A stretch of DNA of 64,000 nt from Alphaproteobacteria bacterium (lineage in GTDB: Bacteria; Pseudomonadota; Alphaproteobacteria; Micropepsales; Micropepsaceae): NCBI GenBank assembly GCA_016783965.1, contig JADHVO010000003.1, forward strand, positions 496,001 to 560,000, given 5' to 3'. A program made the position numbers and the translations under genes. Of this stretch, positions 10,084 through 18,421 are shown piece by piece (the stretch's first letter is position 1; every line of letters begins with the position of its first letter). The notes under the pieces are model-generated. The model worked only from the letters and a program-made list of their open reading frames with translations, searched no databases and was not told the origin of the DNA.

Positions 10084-11097
10084 TTACACCTCCACCGTGC
10101 GGCGCAGCGCCTCGGCAACGCGCGACGGCCCCGGGAAGTATGCCCACTCATGCGCGTGCGGATAGGGCGTATCCCACCCTGCCACGCGCTCGATCGGCGC
10201 TTCCAGGTGGAAGAAGCAGTTCTCCTGCACCAGCGCCGACAGCTCCGCACCATAGCCGGAGGTCCGCGTCGCCTCATGCACGATCACGCAGCGCCCCGTC
10301 TTCTCGACCGAGGCCACGATGGTATCGATGTCCACCGGCACCAGCGAGCGCAGGTCGATCACCTCCCCGTCGACACCGGCCTCCGCCACGCCTTCGAGCG
10401 CGACGTGCACCATCGTGCCGTAAGCCAGCACCGTCACCTGCGCCCCCTCGCGCACGACCGACGCCTTGCCCAGCGGGATCTTGTAGTGTCCCTCGGGCAC
10501 TTCGCTCGCCGGATGCTTCGACCACGGGATCACCGGCTGGTCGTGGCGGCCGTTGAACGGCCCGTTGTAGATGCGCTTCGGCTCCAGGAAGATCACCGGA
10601 TCGTTGTCCTCGATCGCGCTGATCAGCAGCCCCTTGGCGTCGTACGGCGACGACGGCACCACCGTCTTGATTCCCGCGACGTGCGTGAACAGCGCCTCAG
10701 GCGACTGGCTGTGCGTCTGCCCCCCGAAGATACCGCCGCCATAGGGCGTGCGGATTGTCAGCGGCACATAGAACTCGCCGGCGCTGCGATAACGGATGCG
10801 CGCCGCCTCCGACACGATCTGGTCGTAGGCGGGATAGATGTAATCGGCGAACTGGATCTCGACCACCGGGCGCAATCCATAGGCGCCCATGCCGATCGCC
10901 ACCGCGACGATGCCCGCCTCTCCAATCGGCGTGTCGAAACACCGCGTCAGGCCATGCTTCTTCTGCAAGCCTTCCGTCACGCGGAACACGCCGCCAAAAT
11001 AGCCGACGTCCTCACCGAACACGAGCACGTTGGCATCGCGCGTCAGCATCACGTCGAGCGCCGAGTTCAGCGCCTGGATCATGTTCATGGTCGCCAT
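10084..11097 (-). CDS. bkdA2: 2-oxoisovalerate dehydrogenase E1 beta subunit
   Basis: A 337-residue E1 beta subunit of the heterotetrameric thiamine-diphosphate 2-oxoacid dehydrogenases. It begins MATMNMIQALNSALD and continues with VLVFGEDVGYFGGVF, the family's Glu-containing ThDP-activating region. Later come GIVAVAIGMGAYGLRPVVEIQF and the C-terminal transketolase-type domain (EVIDLRSLVPVD). The start at 11097 lies 1 bp after the E1 alpha stop; longer upstream readings of this frame run through the E1 alpha gene and are not genuine. It forms the alpha2-beta2 decarboxylase with the adjacent gene product. Confidence 0.94.
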   Translation of the reverse strand: MATMNMIQALNSALDVMLTRDANVLVFGEDVGYFGGVFRVTEGLQKKHGLTRCFDTPIGEAGIVAVAIGMGAYGLRPVVEIQFADYIYPAYDQIVSEAARIRYRSAGEFYVPLTIRTPYGGGIFGGQTHSQSPEALFTHVAGIKTVVPSSPYDAKGLLISAIEDNDPVIFLEPKRIYNGPFNGRHDQPVIPWSKHPASEVPEGHYKIPLGKASVVREGAQVTVLAYGTMVHVALEGVAEAGVDGEVIDLRSLVPVDIDTIVASVEKTGRCVIVHEATRTSGYGAELSALVQENCFFHLEAPIERVAGWDTPYPHAHEWAYFPGPSRVAEALRRTVEV

Positions 11098-11098
11098 G

Positions 11099-12331
11099 TC
11101 AGACGCCCATCTGCTGGCGCTGGCGGCGGATATGCCACGGCGTCTCTTCGAACACATCCTCGAACATCGTGCCCGGGCTGGGTTGCTCGCCGCCCTGCAA
11201 CGTGCCGACTGCTTCTGCCTCCTTCTGCGTATCGCGCACAAGATCGGCCATCTCCTGACCGAGTGCCGCGTGCTTTTCGTCCGACCACTCGTCAAGACCG
11301 ATCAAATGCCGTTTCAGCCGCTCGATGGGATCGCCCAGCGGCCAAGCCTTCCATTCGTCGGACGGGCGATAGCGGCTGGGATCGTCGGAGGTCGAATGGC
11401 CTTCGCCGCGATAGGTGTAGAGTTCGACCAGCGTCGGCCCGTGATTGTTGCGCGCCCGCTCCGCCGCCCATTCGGCGACGGCATACACCGCGAGGAAGTC
11501 GTTGCCGTCCACCCGCAGACCCGGAAATCCATAGCCGATGGCACGCGATGCGAAGGTCGAGGCCTCGCCGCCCGCGATGCCCTGGAAGCTCGAGATCGCC
11601 CATTGGTTGTTCACGACGTTCAGGATCACCGGGGCGCGATAGACCGCAGCGAAGTTCATCGCCTGGTGGAAGTCGCCTTCCGCCGTGGTGCCCTCGCCGA
11701 TCCAACTCGCCGCGATGCGCGTGTCGCCCTTGTAGGCGCTCGCCATCGCCCAGCCGACGGCCTGGGGAAACTGCGTGCCCAGATTGCCGGAGATCGTGAA
11801 GAAGCTGTGCTCGCGGCTCGAGTACATCACCGGCAGGTTGCGCCCTTTGCCGGGATCGTGCGCGTTGGAGTAGACCTGATTCATCATCGTCAGCATCGGA
11901 TAGCCGCGCGCCAGCAGCAGGCCCTGTTGGCGATAGGCCGGGAAGCACATGTCGTCGCGATGCAGCGCGAAGGCATAGGCGATGTTGGTGGCCTCCTCGC
12001 CGGTGCTCTTCATATAGAAAGACGTCTTCCCTTGGCGCTGGGCGCGGTACATCCGCTCGTCATAGGCCCGCGTCATCATCATGTAACGAAGGGCCGACCG
12101 CATCACGTCCGGCGACAGCCGCGGATTCCACGGGCCGACCGCCTTGAAGTCCTCGTCCAGCACGCGAATCAGGGAGAATGACAGGTCGCGGATGGTGGTG
12201 GCGCAGACGTCAGTCGGCGGCCGCGGCACGCTGCCGGCCGGCGGCAGGGCGCTTCTGTCAAAGCTGGCCTCGTCGCCTGGGCGTGCCTCCGGCTCCGGGA
12301 TATGCAGGGAAAGAGTGGGAGTATTCTTCAT
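11099..12331 (-). CDS. bkdA1: 2-oxoisovalerate dehydrogenase E1 alpha subunit
   Basis: A 410-residue ThDP-binding E1 alpha subunit, the first gene of the bkd-type operon. The ThDP motif reads GEGTTAEGDFHQAMN and ends NNQWAIS (about residues 215-245). The phosphorylation-loop region contains RGEGHSTSDDPSRYRP, diagnostic of branched-chain rather than pyruvate E1 alpha. The protein is about 60 residues longer at the N-terminus than pyruvate-type subunits, as usual for BkdA1. The region between 12332 and 12565 would hold the operon promoter; no clear hexamers or operator were recognised there. Confidence 0.94.
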   Translation of the reverse strand: MKNTPTLSLHIPEPEARPGDEASFDRSALPPAGSVPRPPTDVCATTIRDLSFSLIRVLDEDFKAVGPWNPRLSPDVMRSALRYMMMTRAYDERMYRAQRQGKTSFYMKSTGEEATNIAYAFALHRDDMCFPAYRQQGLLLARGYPMLTMMNQVYSNAHDPGKGRNLPVMYSSREHSFFTISGNLGTQFPQAVGWAMASAYKGDTRIAASWIGEGTTAEGDFHQAMNFAAVYRAPVILNVVNNQWAISSFQGIAGGEASTFASRAIGYGFPGLRVDGNDFLAVYAVAEWAAERARNNHGPTLVELYTYRGEGHSTSDDPSRYRPSDEWKAWPLGDPIERLKRHLIGLDEWSDEKHAALGQEMADLVRDTQKEAEAVGTLQGGEQPSPGTMFEDVFEETPWHIRRQRQQMGV

Positions 12332-12490
12332 GGACCCTCGTGCCGCGTGCCCGCCGTGTTCCTCGGTATCCTAGCGCGCAACGCATGGAAATTTCTTCCG
12401 TGACCATTTTCGAGAATGGCGAATCCTGTTGCGTGGACCCGCATCGTCTTAAAAGAAAGATGGCTCTTGTGCGGCGCACAGGAGGGCCGA

Positions 12491-12518
12491 TGGGGATGGC
12501 GACTGGAGTCGAACCCGT
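12491..12518 (-). other. tRNA 3'-end-like fragment (T arm, acceptor strand and CCA)
   Basis: Read on the minus strand, this stretch has a T arm with all invariant positions (stem ACGGG, loop TTCGACT, stem CCAGT; 4 of 5 pairs). It continues as CGCCATC, a discriminator C and CCA. A complete tRNA is not present: the preceding bases give no D arm with GG and no anticodon arm. It sits at the junction between the conserved bkd operon and the accessory hyf-like operon. Such 3'-terminal tRNA fragments are typical remnants of integrase attachment sites. Chance similarity remains possible because no integrase is visible. Confidence 0.3.
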
Positions 12519-12565
12519 GTGGCCGCCCACGTCAACCGGTATGGCGGGCGCGACGGGGATGATCG

Positions 12566-13309
12566 TCATCGCGGCTCATGGTCGTTCTTCCACGGCCGGA
12601 AGATCGATGTGTTCAGTTCCTGCTCGATCTCGTCGAGGTCTTCGCCGGGCCGCAGCCGCACACATGGGCGCGAGAGCTTGGCAGCGTTTCCCGCTGCGAT
12701 GATGGCATTGCGGCAGCGATAGCCCGGGGCGTCCAGCAGGCGAACCTCGGCCCACACCGCCGCAGCCGAGCCGGCCAGCCTGTCAGCGGCGATATCGCTG
12801 TCGTCCAGAACATGCATGTTCGCCAGGAGGACGCCACCAGGGCTGAGTCGTGCGGCTACCAGGCGCATGAACGCCGGGGTTTGCAGATGCTCGGGACATT
12901 TGTCGCCGTGGAAGGCATCCAGGACGATCGCGTCGTAACGGTCCGGACACGCCAGCAGGAAGTTCCGCCCATCCGCAATGTGGCAGCGGACTTCCGGCGG
13001 AAGCCCGAAGTACTTTTGCGCGAGGTCGAAAGCTTCGGGATTGACGTCAACGACCGTGACCGTGCGTGATACGCGTGCAAGCATCGTGGCGAGGGTCCCA
13101 CCGCCGCATCCGATCATCAGGATGTTCTGTGCATTGGCCTGCACGAGGAAATCGAACAATGCATGGACATAGGACGCCAGGCTGATGCCGGTCCGATCCG
13201 CCTCGCTTTGGCGGCTCTCAGCCTGATCGTAGATAATCGCCCCGCTGCGCATCCGCCTGTAGACGGAAATCGTCCCATGGCTGGTATCGCGCCGTTCCAG
13301 AAGGATCAT
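12566..13309 (-). CDS. Spermidine-synthase-fold SAM-dependent methyltransferase-like protein
   Basis: A 247-residue class I SAM-fold protein related to spermidine synthases. The nucleotide-binding motif is IGCGGGTLA (about 66-74). An acidic loop follows in VVDVNPEAF (86-94), then ADGRNFL (112-118) and LDAFHGDKCPEHLQ (130-143), the position of the catalytic region in aminopropyltransferases. The N-terminal YDQAESRQSE resembles the family's polyamine-pocket strand. Its ATG shares ATGA with the HyfI-like gene, making it the last gene of the hydrogenase-4-like operon. The link to that complex is unexplained: it might modify a subunit or quinone, or simply be co-regulated. Confidence 0.8.
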   Translation of the reverse strand: MILLERRDTSHGTISVYRRMRSGAIIYDQAESRQSEADRTGISLASYVHALFDFLVQANAQNILMIGCGGGTLATMLARVSRTVTVVDVNPEAFDLAQKYFGLPPEVRCHIADGRNFLLACPDRYDAIVLDAFHGDKCPEHLQTPAFMRLVAARLSPGGVLLANMHVLDDSDIAADRLAGSAAAVWAEVRLLDAPGYRCRNAIIAAGNAAKLSRPCVRLRPGEDLDEIEQELNTSIFRPWKNDHEPR

Positions 13310-13842
13310 GGCCGGCCGTCGTGCTTGGTCGCGCGGGGCGCTTGCAGCAGAGCCATGAGGCCGGACAGGAGATCCATGGGCCTGGGCGGGCAGCCGCGGA
13401 TGCGCAGATCGACCGGAATAACCGCTTCAACCCCACCCGACACTGCATAGCTTCTGACAAACAACCCACCGTCGATGGCGCAGTCACCGGCCGCCACAAC
13501 CCATTTGGGATCGGGCGTTGCCTGCCACGTCCGTTCCAGCGCCTCCCGCATGTTGCGGGTCACCGGCCCGGTCACGAGCAGCACGTCGGCATGGCGCGGC
13601 GACGCGACGAAACGGAGGCCGATGCGCTCGAGATCGTAGAAGGCGTTCTGGAGCGCATGCGTTTCGAGTTCGCACCCGTTGCAGGAGCCGGCGTCGACAT
13701 GACGAATGGAGAGGCTGCGCCCCAGCTTCCGCCTCGCCGCTGCATCGAGTTCGGCAGCAAGCGCCACCAGCTCGGCATCGGGCGGAGGCAGCTTCTCCGG
13801 CAGGGGTGCTCGGGCGATGCTCTCGAGGAACAGTCTACGCAT
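13306..13842 (-). CDS. HyfI/HycG-like (NuoB family) iron-sulfur small subunit
   Basis: A 178-residue NuoB-family subunit. Four Cys suited to the N2-type [4Fe-4S] cluster are present: Cys54 and Cys57 in CNGCELE, Cys121 in AGDC and Cys151 in RGCPPRP. This electron-transfer subunit should dock with the HyfG-like large subunit encoded 6 bp upstream. In hydrogenase-4 and formate hydrogenlyase it passes electrons to the NiFe site, but here the partner lacks the N-terminal NiFe-ligand pair, so the donor or acceptor is unknown. Its stop overlaps the methyltransferase start. Confidence 0.9.
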   Translation of the reverse strand: MRRLFLESIARAPLPEKLPPPDAELVALAAELDAAARRKLGRSLSIRHVDAGSCNGCELETHALQNAFYDLERIGLRFVASPRHADVLLVTGPVTRNMREALERTWQATPDPKWVVAAGDCAIDGGLFVRSYAVSGGVEAVIPVDLRIRGCPPRPMDLLSGLMALLQAPRATKHDGRP

Positions 13843-13848
13843 GACACC

Positions 13849-15360
13849 TCACAGGTCGTGCCCGGAGTAGGAACAGTTGAACGATTTGTTGCAGAGCGGA
13901 AAGTCGGCGACGATGTTGCCTTCGATTGCGATCTCAAGCAGCGGCCATTGGAACCAGGACGGATCGCGAAGGTGACAGCGCGCCACGCGGCCGTCGCCGT
14001 CGAGCCGAAGCCAGACCAGCACATCGCCGCGAAACCCTTCGACAAGTGCGACGCCTTCGCCGCCTGCTGCATGCGGCCTCTCGGCGCAGAGGGAGCCTTC
14101 TGGCGCTCGCTCGAGAATCTGGCGAACGAGCGAGAGGCTTTGCTCGACTTCGCGGATCCGGATCCAGACCCGCGCATTGACGTCGCCCTCATGCAGCACC
14201 GGGACATCGAATGCCAGGACGTCATAGGGCGGATAGGCAAGGCTCCGCCGCGCATCGAAGGCTCGCCCCGACGCTCGGCCCACGAAGCCGCCGGCGCCGA
14301 ACCGCTCGGCCAGTTCTGGCCGAAGTATCCCGGTGCCAACTGTACGATCCTGTAGCGACGCCGTGTTGTCATACAGGTCCACAATGCGGGCAAAGTAGGG
14401 CCGAAGCTCTTCCAGCAATGCGAGCAGGCGGGCGCGGCCGTCGCCGGGGAGGTCAACGGCAACGCCGCCGGACACGATGCAGTCCCGCATCAGGCGATGG
14501 CCGAAGCAGAAGTCGGCAGCGCGCAGGATCTTCTCGCGGAGGATGCCACAATGGGCATGGATCAGCGCGAAAGAGGCATCGTTGCAGATCGCGCCGATAT
14601 CGCCGATATGGTTTGCAAGCCGCTCGAGTTCTCCCATCAGGGCGCGCAGCCAATGGGCGCGATCGGGCACCTCAATGCCGAGCGCGGCCTCGCTGGCGCG
14701 CGCGAATGCAAGCGCGTAGGCGACCGTGCTATCCCCCGACACGCGGCCGGACAGTTTTGCCGCGGTCGACAGATCGGCACCGGCCATGAGCCACTCGACA
14801 CCCTTATGCGTGTAGCCCAGCCGTTCTTCGAGCCGGACGACGGCCTCGCCCTGGGCTGTAAAGCGGAAATGTCCGGGTTCGATGATGCCCGCATGTACCG
14901 GCCCCACCGCGATCTGGTGCAGACCTTCTCCCTCGCTCGGCAGGAAACGATACGGCTCAAATGGCGCAGTCCGCTGCGTCCACTGTCCCAGCGGATGGGT
15001 CAAATACCAGCGGCCGTGATCGAGCCACGGGCGCGTATCAGACGCACCATCCGCCACAAAGCCGAAAAGATCGGCAATCGCGCGCTCGAGCCTGATCGCC
15101 GGCGGATGAAATTGGCCGATCGACGGAAAGCGCCGATCCGGACACGGAAGGCTAAACACAGCCCGACCCGCTTTCGCGTCGATCAGCGCCATGTGCACGC
15201 TTTCGGAGTCGGCCCAGAGTCCGCCAAGCGCGCATGCGCCGTCGGCCAGACGATGGGCTGCGCTTCGCCACTGCTCAACATCGACGACAAAGCGCGGCCA
15301 GGGTCTGTGGCCCGCAATGGCAGCGCCCTCAAGATCAAGAAAGCGGCCCATGGCGGTCAT
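13849..15360 (-). CDS. HyfG/HycE-like large subunit lacking the N-terminal NiFe-ligand motif
   Basis: A 503-residue fusion of a NuoC-like N-terminal domain (about 1-140) and a NuoD/hydrogenase-large-subunit domain. Family landmarks include GPVHAGIIEPGHFRF (153-167), LGYTHKGVEWLM (181-192) and LRALMGELERLANHIGD (238-254). The place of the first NiFe-binding CxxC (RICGIC in HycE) here reads GRVSGDSTVAYA (205-216) and contains no Cys. The C-terminus ends in a divergent Cys490-x5-Cys496 arrangement instead of DPCxxC. This fits the energy-converting-hydrogenase-related (Ehr) class rather than an active hydrogenase. The start at 15360 shares ATGA with the HyfF-like gene; upstream extensions are out of context. 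Confidence 0.88.
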   Translation of the reverse strand: MTAMGRFLDLEGAAIAGHRPWPRFVVDVEQWRSAAHRLADGACALGGLWADSESVHMALIDAKAGRAVFSLPCPDRRFPSIGQFHPPAIRLERAIADLFGFVADGASDTRPWLDHGRWYLTHPLGQWTQRTAPFEPYRFLPSEGEGLHQIAVGPVHAGIIEPGHFRFTAQGEAVVRLEERLGYTHKGVEWLMAGADLSTAAKLSGRVSGDSTVAYALAFARASEAALGIEVPDRAHWLRALMGELERLANHIGDIGAICNDASFALIHAHCGILREKILRAADFCFGHRLMRDCIVSGGVAVDLPGDGRARLLALLEELRPYFARIVDLYDNTASLQDRTVGTGILRPELAERFGAGGFVGRASGRAFDARRSLAYPPYDVLAFDVPVLHEGDVNARVWIRIREVEQSLSLVRQILERAPEGSLCAERPHAAGGEGVALVEGFRGDVLVWLRLDGDGRVARCHLRDPSWFQWPLLEIAIEGNIVADFPLCNKSFNCSYSGHDL

Positions 15361-16805
15361 CCCAGCATCGCGGCCACGTGCTGGAACCACGCCACCAGCA
15401 TGGGTGGCAGGTAGATGCCGGCGCCTGCGACCAGCGCCATGTGCGCGAAGATCGGCACATACGACGCGCGCACCGGCGCCGTACTGCCGGTCGGTTCGCC
15501 AAAGGCGAAGCCCTGCACCCGCAACAGCAGAGCGCCGAATGCGATCAGCAGGCCGAACACCAGGGCGATGGCGAGCCACGGCGCGCGCGCAAACGTCGAA
15601 CTCACGACCAGGAACTCGCTCATGAAGATGCCCAGCGGCGGAACGCCAGCGATCGCGAGAACTCCGAGCAGCAGCGCGAAGCCCAGCAGAGGATGGGTAA
15701 CGGTCAGCCCCCTGATCTCAGCGATCTTCTGCGTGCCCTTGACCTGCGCGACGTGACCGACCGTGAAGAAGATCGCCGACTTGGTCAGGCTGTGCATGGT
15801 CATCTGCAGAAGCCCCGCGAAGTTCGCGAACGGGCCGCCCATGCCAAAGGCAAACACGATGATGCCCATATGCTCGATCGAGGAGTAGGCGAAGAGTCGT
15901 TTGATGTCCCGGCGGCGGTAGAGCATGAACGCCGCAAAGATCAGCGAGACCAGCCCCATGACCACCATAAGCGGTCCGGGAGAAATCGTGTCGCTGTTCA
16001 GCGCCATCAGCATCTTGAACCGGAGGATGGCGTAGAGCGCCACGTTCAGGAGCAGGCCCGACAGGACGGCAGAGATCGGCGTCGGGCCTTCGGCATGGGC
16101 ATCCGGCAGCCAGGCATGCAGCGGTGCGAGCCCGACCTTTGTGCCGTAGCCCAGGAACAGGAACACGAAGGCGACGCTCAGCAGCGCCGGATCGAATATC
16201 CGCACATGGGCGACGAGCGTGGTCCACGTCATGCCCTGAAGGCCTTCGCCGACAATAGGCAGCGCCGACATATAGACCAGGATGGTGCCGAAAAGCGCGA
16301 AGGCTATGCCGACACTGGCAAGGATAAAGTACTTCCAGGCTGCTTCCAGCGCCTCGTGGGTGCGATAGATGCCAACCATCAGCACCGTGGCGAGCGTTGC
16401 CAGTTCAATGGCGACCCACATCAGGCCGATATTGTTGACGAGAAGCGCAAGGTTCATCCCGAACATCATCGTCTGGTACATCGCGTGATAGAAACGCAGA
16501 TACGCCGGGGTCAGGCGTCCGGTCTCGAGCTCGTGGCCGATATAGCTGGCGCTGAAGATGCTGGTGGTGAAGCCCACAAAGCTGCTTAGCACGACGAATA
16601 CCACGTTGAGATCGTCGACCAGAAAGTACGCGTCGGCCGCCGGACGCGCTGCGAACAGTGATGCCGCAGCCACAAGCGTCAGCAAGCTCGCAATCACGTT
16701 GACGGCGGCCGACACACGATAGTCCGGCAGTGCGGCAAGCACGCCGACCGAAGCGGCGGGGATCAGGAGAACCAGCGCGACATTGTGTGCGAGCAACCAG
16801 CTCAT
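15357..16805 (-). CDS. HyfF-like proton-translocating antiporter subunit (NuoL/M/N family)
   Basis: A 482-residue polytopic membrane protein of the Mrp/complex I antiporter family with about 14 hydrophobic segments. It has the conserved VAIELATLATVLMV segment with its Glu near residue 130. The broken-helix region GTKVGLAPLHAWLPDAHAEGPTPISAVLSG (about 220-250) carries Lys and His residues used in proton translocation. It overlaps the HyfE-like and HyfG-like genes at ATGA junctions. It is expected to be one of two antiporter-type modules in the membrane arm of the complex, the other being the HyfB-like protein. Confidence 0.92.
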   Translation of the reverse strand: MSWLLAHNVALVLLIPAASVGVLAALPDYRVSAAVNVIASLLTLVAAASLFAARPAADAYFLVDDLNVVFVVLSSFVGFTTSIFSASYIGHELETGRLTPAYLRFYHAMYQTMMFGMNLALLVNNIGLMWVAIELATLATVLMVGIYRTHEALEAAWKYFILASVGIAFALFGTILVYMSALPIVGEGLQGMTWTTLVAHVRIFDPALLSVAFVFLFLGYGTKVGLAPLHAWLPDAHAEGPTPISAVLSGLLLNVALYAILRFKMLMALNSDTISPGPLMVVMGLVSLIFAAFMLYRRRDIKRLFAYSSIEHMGIIVFAFGMGGPFANFAGLLQMTMHSLTKSAIFFTVGHVAQVKGTQKIAEIRGLTVTHPLLGFALLLGVLAIAGVPPLGIFMSEFLVVSSTFARAPWLAIALVFGLLIAFGALLLRVQGFAFGEPTGSTAPVRASYVPIFAHMALVAGAGIYLPPMLVAWFQHVAAMLG

Positions 16806-17464
16806 CGCCGTTCTCCGCGGAAGCGATCGAGCGCCTGGACATCTACCGTGTCGAAGCGTTCGCGGATACGGAAAAGGAATATTCCGATGACGATGAAGGC
16901 GATCAGCACCGAGAAGGCCACGCTGATCTCCACGACCAACGGCATGCCCCTGGCGCCGGTTGCCGCCAGGACGAGACCGTTCTCCAGCGACATGAAACCG
17001 ACGACCTGGCTCACCGCATTGCGTCGGGTCACCATGATGAGGAGCCCGAGCAGCAGGACCGCAAGGGCAAAAGCGAGGTCCTCACGCGCCAGAAGATCGG
17101 AGTCGGCCGTCACGCGCAGCATGACCGCCATCGACAGACCCACCAGCCCGATGCCCGCCAGCATTGTCGGCCCGATGCTGCCGACCGCCTCGATCTCGCG
17201 ATGGATACCAAGGCGGACGATCATGCGGTGCAGCGCAATGGGAATGACGATCGCCTTGAACAGAAGCGCGATGGCGGCCGTGATGTAAAGATGCGGCGCG
17301 TCGTGGATATAGGCCTGCCAGGCCACCGATGCGGAAAGCACGACAGCGTGCAGCGCAAAGACGTTCAGCAGAGCGTATAGGCGATCCTGGTAGAGCATCA
17401 TGAAGCTCACCAGCACGAGGCTGCCTGCCAGAAGATGCGCGACGTCGAAATTGAGCCCGTGCAT
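16802..17464 (-). CDS. HyfE-like membrane subunit
   Basis: A 220-residue membrane protein with about seven segments, the length and pattern of HyfE. The second half resembles NuoK (complex I K subunit), with an acidic residue inside a membrane helix in QVVGFMSLENGLVLAATG (about 165-182). It abuts the HyfC-like gene (1 bp) and overlaps the HyfF-like gene by 4 bp. It should sit between the antiporter-type subunits and the quinone or heel subunit. There is no separate HyfD-like gene in the operon. Confidence 0.88.
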   Translation of the reverse strand: MHGLNFDVAHLLAGSLVLVSFMMLYQDRLYALLNVFALHAVVLSASVAWQAYIHDAPHLYITAAIALLFKAIVIPIALHRMIVRLGIHREIEAVGSIGPTMLAGIGLVGLSMAVMLRVTADSDLLAREDLAFALAVLLLGLLIMVTRRNAVSQVVGFMSLENGLVLAATGARGMPLVVEISVAFSVLIAFIVIGIFLFRIRERFDTVDVQALDRFRGERR

Positions 17465-18421
17465 CTAGAGCCCCCTGGACACGAACAGGAGCAGCGTGCC
17501 GAGGAGCCCCAGCATGAGCGCGGCGCCGAGAAAATTGGGGACACGGAAGACGCGCATCTTCGCCACCATCGTCTCGAACAGCGCGAGCGCCACGCAGGCT
17601 ACGGTCAGTTTGCCAAGATAGGCGGCGGCGCCGAGCAGGTGCGTCTGCCAGCCGGTGCCGGCCGGCGCGATGCCCCAGGGCATGAACAGGCAAACGATCA
17701 GCGAGACATACAGCAGGAGCTTCAACGCGCCCGCGAGCTCGATCAGCGCAAGGTGGCGGCCTGAGTATTCGAGCACCATCGCCTCATGCACCATGGTGAG
17801 CTCGAGATGCGTGGCGGGATTGTCGATCGGGATGCGGCCGTTCTCCGCGATGCCGACCATGACCAGGGCCACCGACGCCATCGCCAGCGAGACCCTGAGC
17901 CCAACCGCCGGCGAAGACATGAACGCGGCAATGGTCGAGAGTTGGGTCGACCGGGCAAGCAGCGCCAGTGAAAAGATGATCATGATCATGGCCGGCTCGG
18001 CCAGTGACGCGATCATCACCTCGCGGCTCGAACCGATACCGCCGAAGCTCGTGCCGACGTCCATGCCAGCGAGCGTGACCACGAAACGGGCGCTCCCCAG
18101 CAGGGCCACGATCGCGATGAGGTCTGCGGACCAGCTGAAGAGAAGGCCGGTGCCGAAGGTCGGTACCAATGCGGCTGCGACCCAGGTCGCTGCGAAGATG
18201 AGATACGGCGAGACGCGAAACAGCCAGGAGGCGTTCTCCGCAACCACGGCGTCCTTTCGAAGCAACCGAAGCAGATCGCGATAAGGCTGGATGATCGAGG
18301 GGCCGCGCCGGCGCAAGAGCCGCGCCTTCAACTTGCGCACCGTCCCGGTGAGCAGCGGGGCCGCTCCAACCACCAGGACCATTTGCAGGCCCTGGACCGC
18401 GAGGTCCGCGATCAGCGCCAT
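17465..18421 (-). CDS. HyfC-like membrane subunit (NuoH family)
   Basis: A 318-residue NuoH/HycD/HyfC family protein with about eight membrane segments. The signature is ENGRIPIDNPATHLELTMVHE (about 202-222), which carries the acidic residues thought to couple electron transfer to proton movement. RRRGPSIIQPYRDLLRLLRKD near residue 40 matches the conserved first loop. It overlaps the HyfB-like gene by 10 bp. In this class the subunit anchors the hydrophilic HyfG/HyfI module to the membrane arm; whether a quinone site exists cannot be told. Confidence 0.92.
   Translation of the reverse strand: MALIADLAVQGLQMVLVVGAAPLLTGTVRKLKARLLRRRGPSIIQPYRDLLRLLRKDAVVAENASWLFRVSPYLIFAATWVAAALVPTFGTGLLFSWSADLIAIVALLGSARFVVTLAGMDVGTSFGGIGSSREVMIASLAEPAMIMIIFSLALLARSTQLSTIAAFMSSPAVGLRVSLAMASVALVMVGIAENGRIPIDNPATHLELTMVHEAMVLEYSGRHLALIELAGALKLLLYVSLIVCLFMPWGIAPAGTGWQTHLLGAAAYLGKLTVACVALALFETMVAKMRVFRVPNFLGAALMLGLLGTLLLFVSRGL

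Noticed and set aside
8095..11799. A 1234-codon open frame on the plus strand across the dehydrogenase operon
   Set aside because: It is opposite E1, E2 and E3, whose motifs are beyond doubt. The frame is Arg/His-rich and featureless.
12491..12568. A complete tRNA gene
   Set aside because: An acceptor stem of 6 of 7 pairs can be drawn with GATGACG at 12568-12562, but there is no D arm with GG and no proper anticodon arm. It also overlaps the methyltransferase stop codon.
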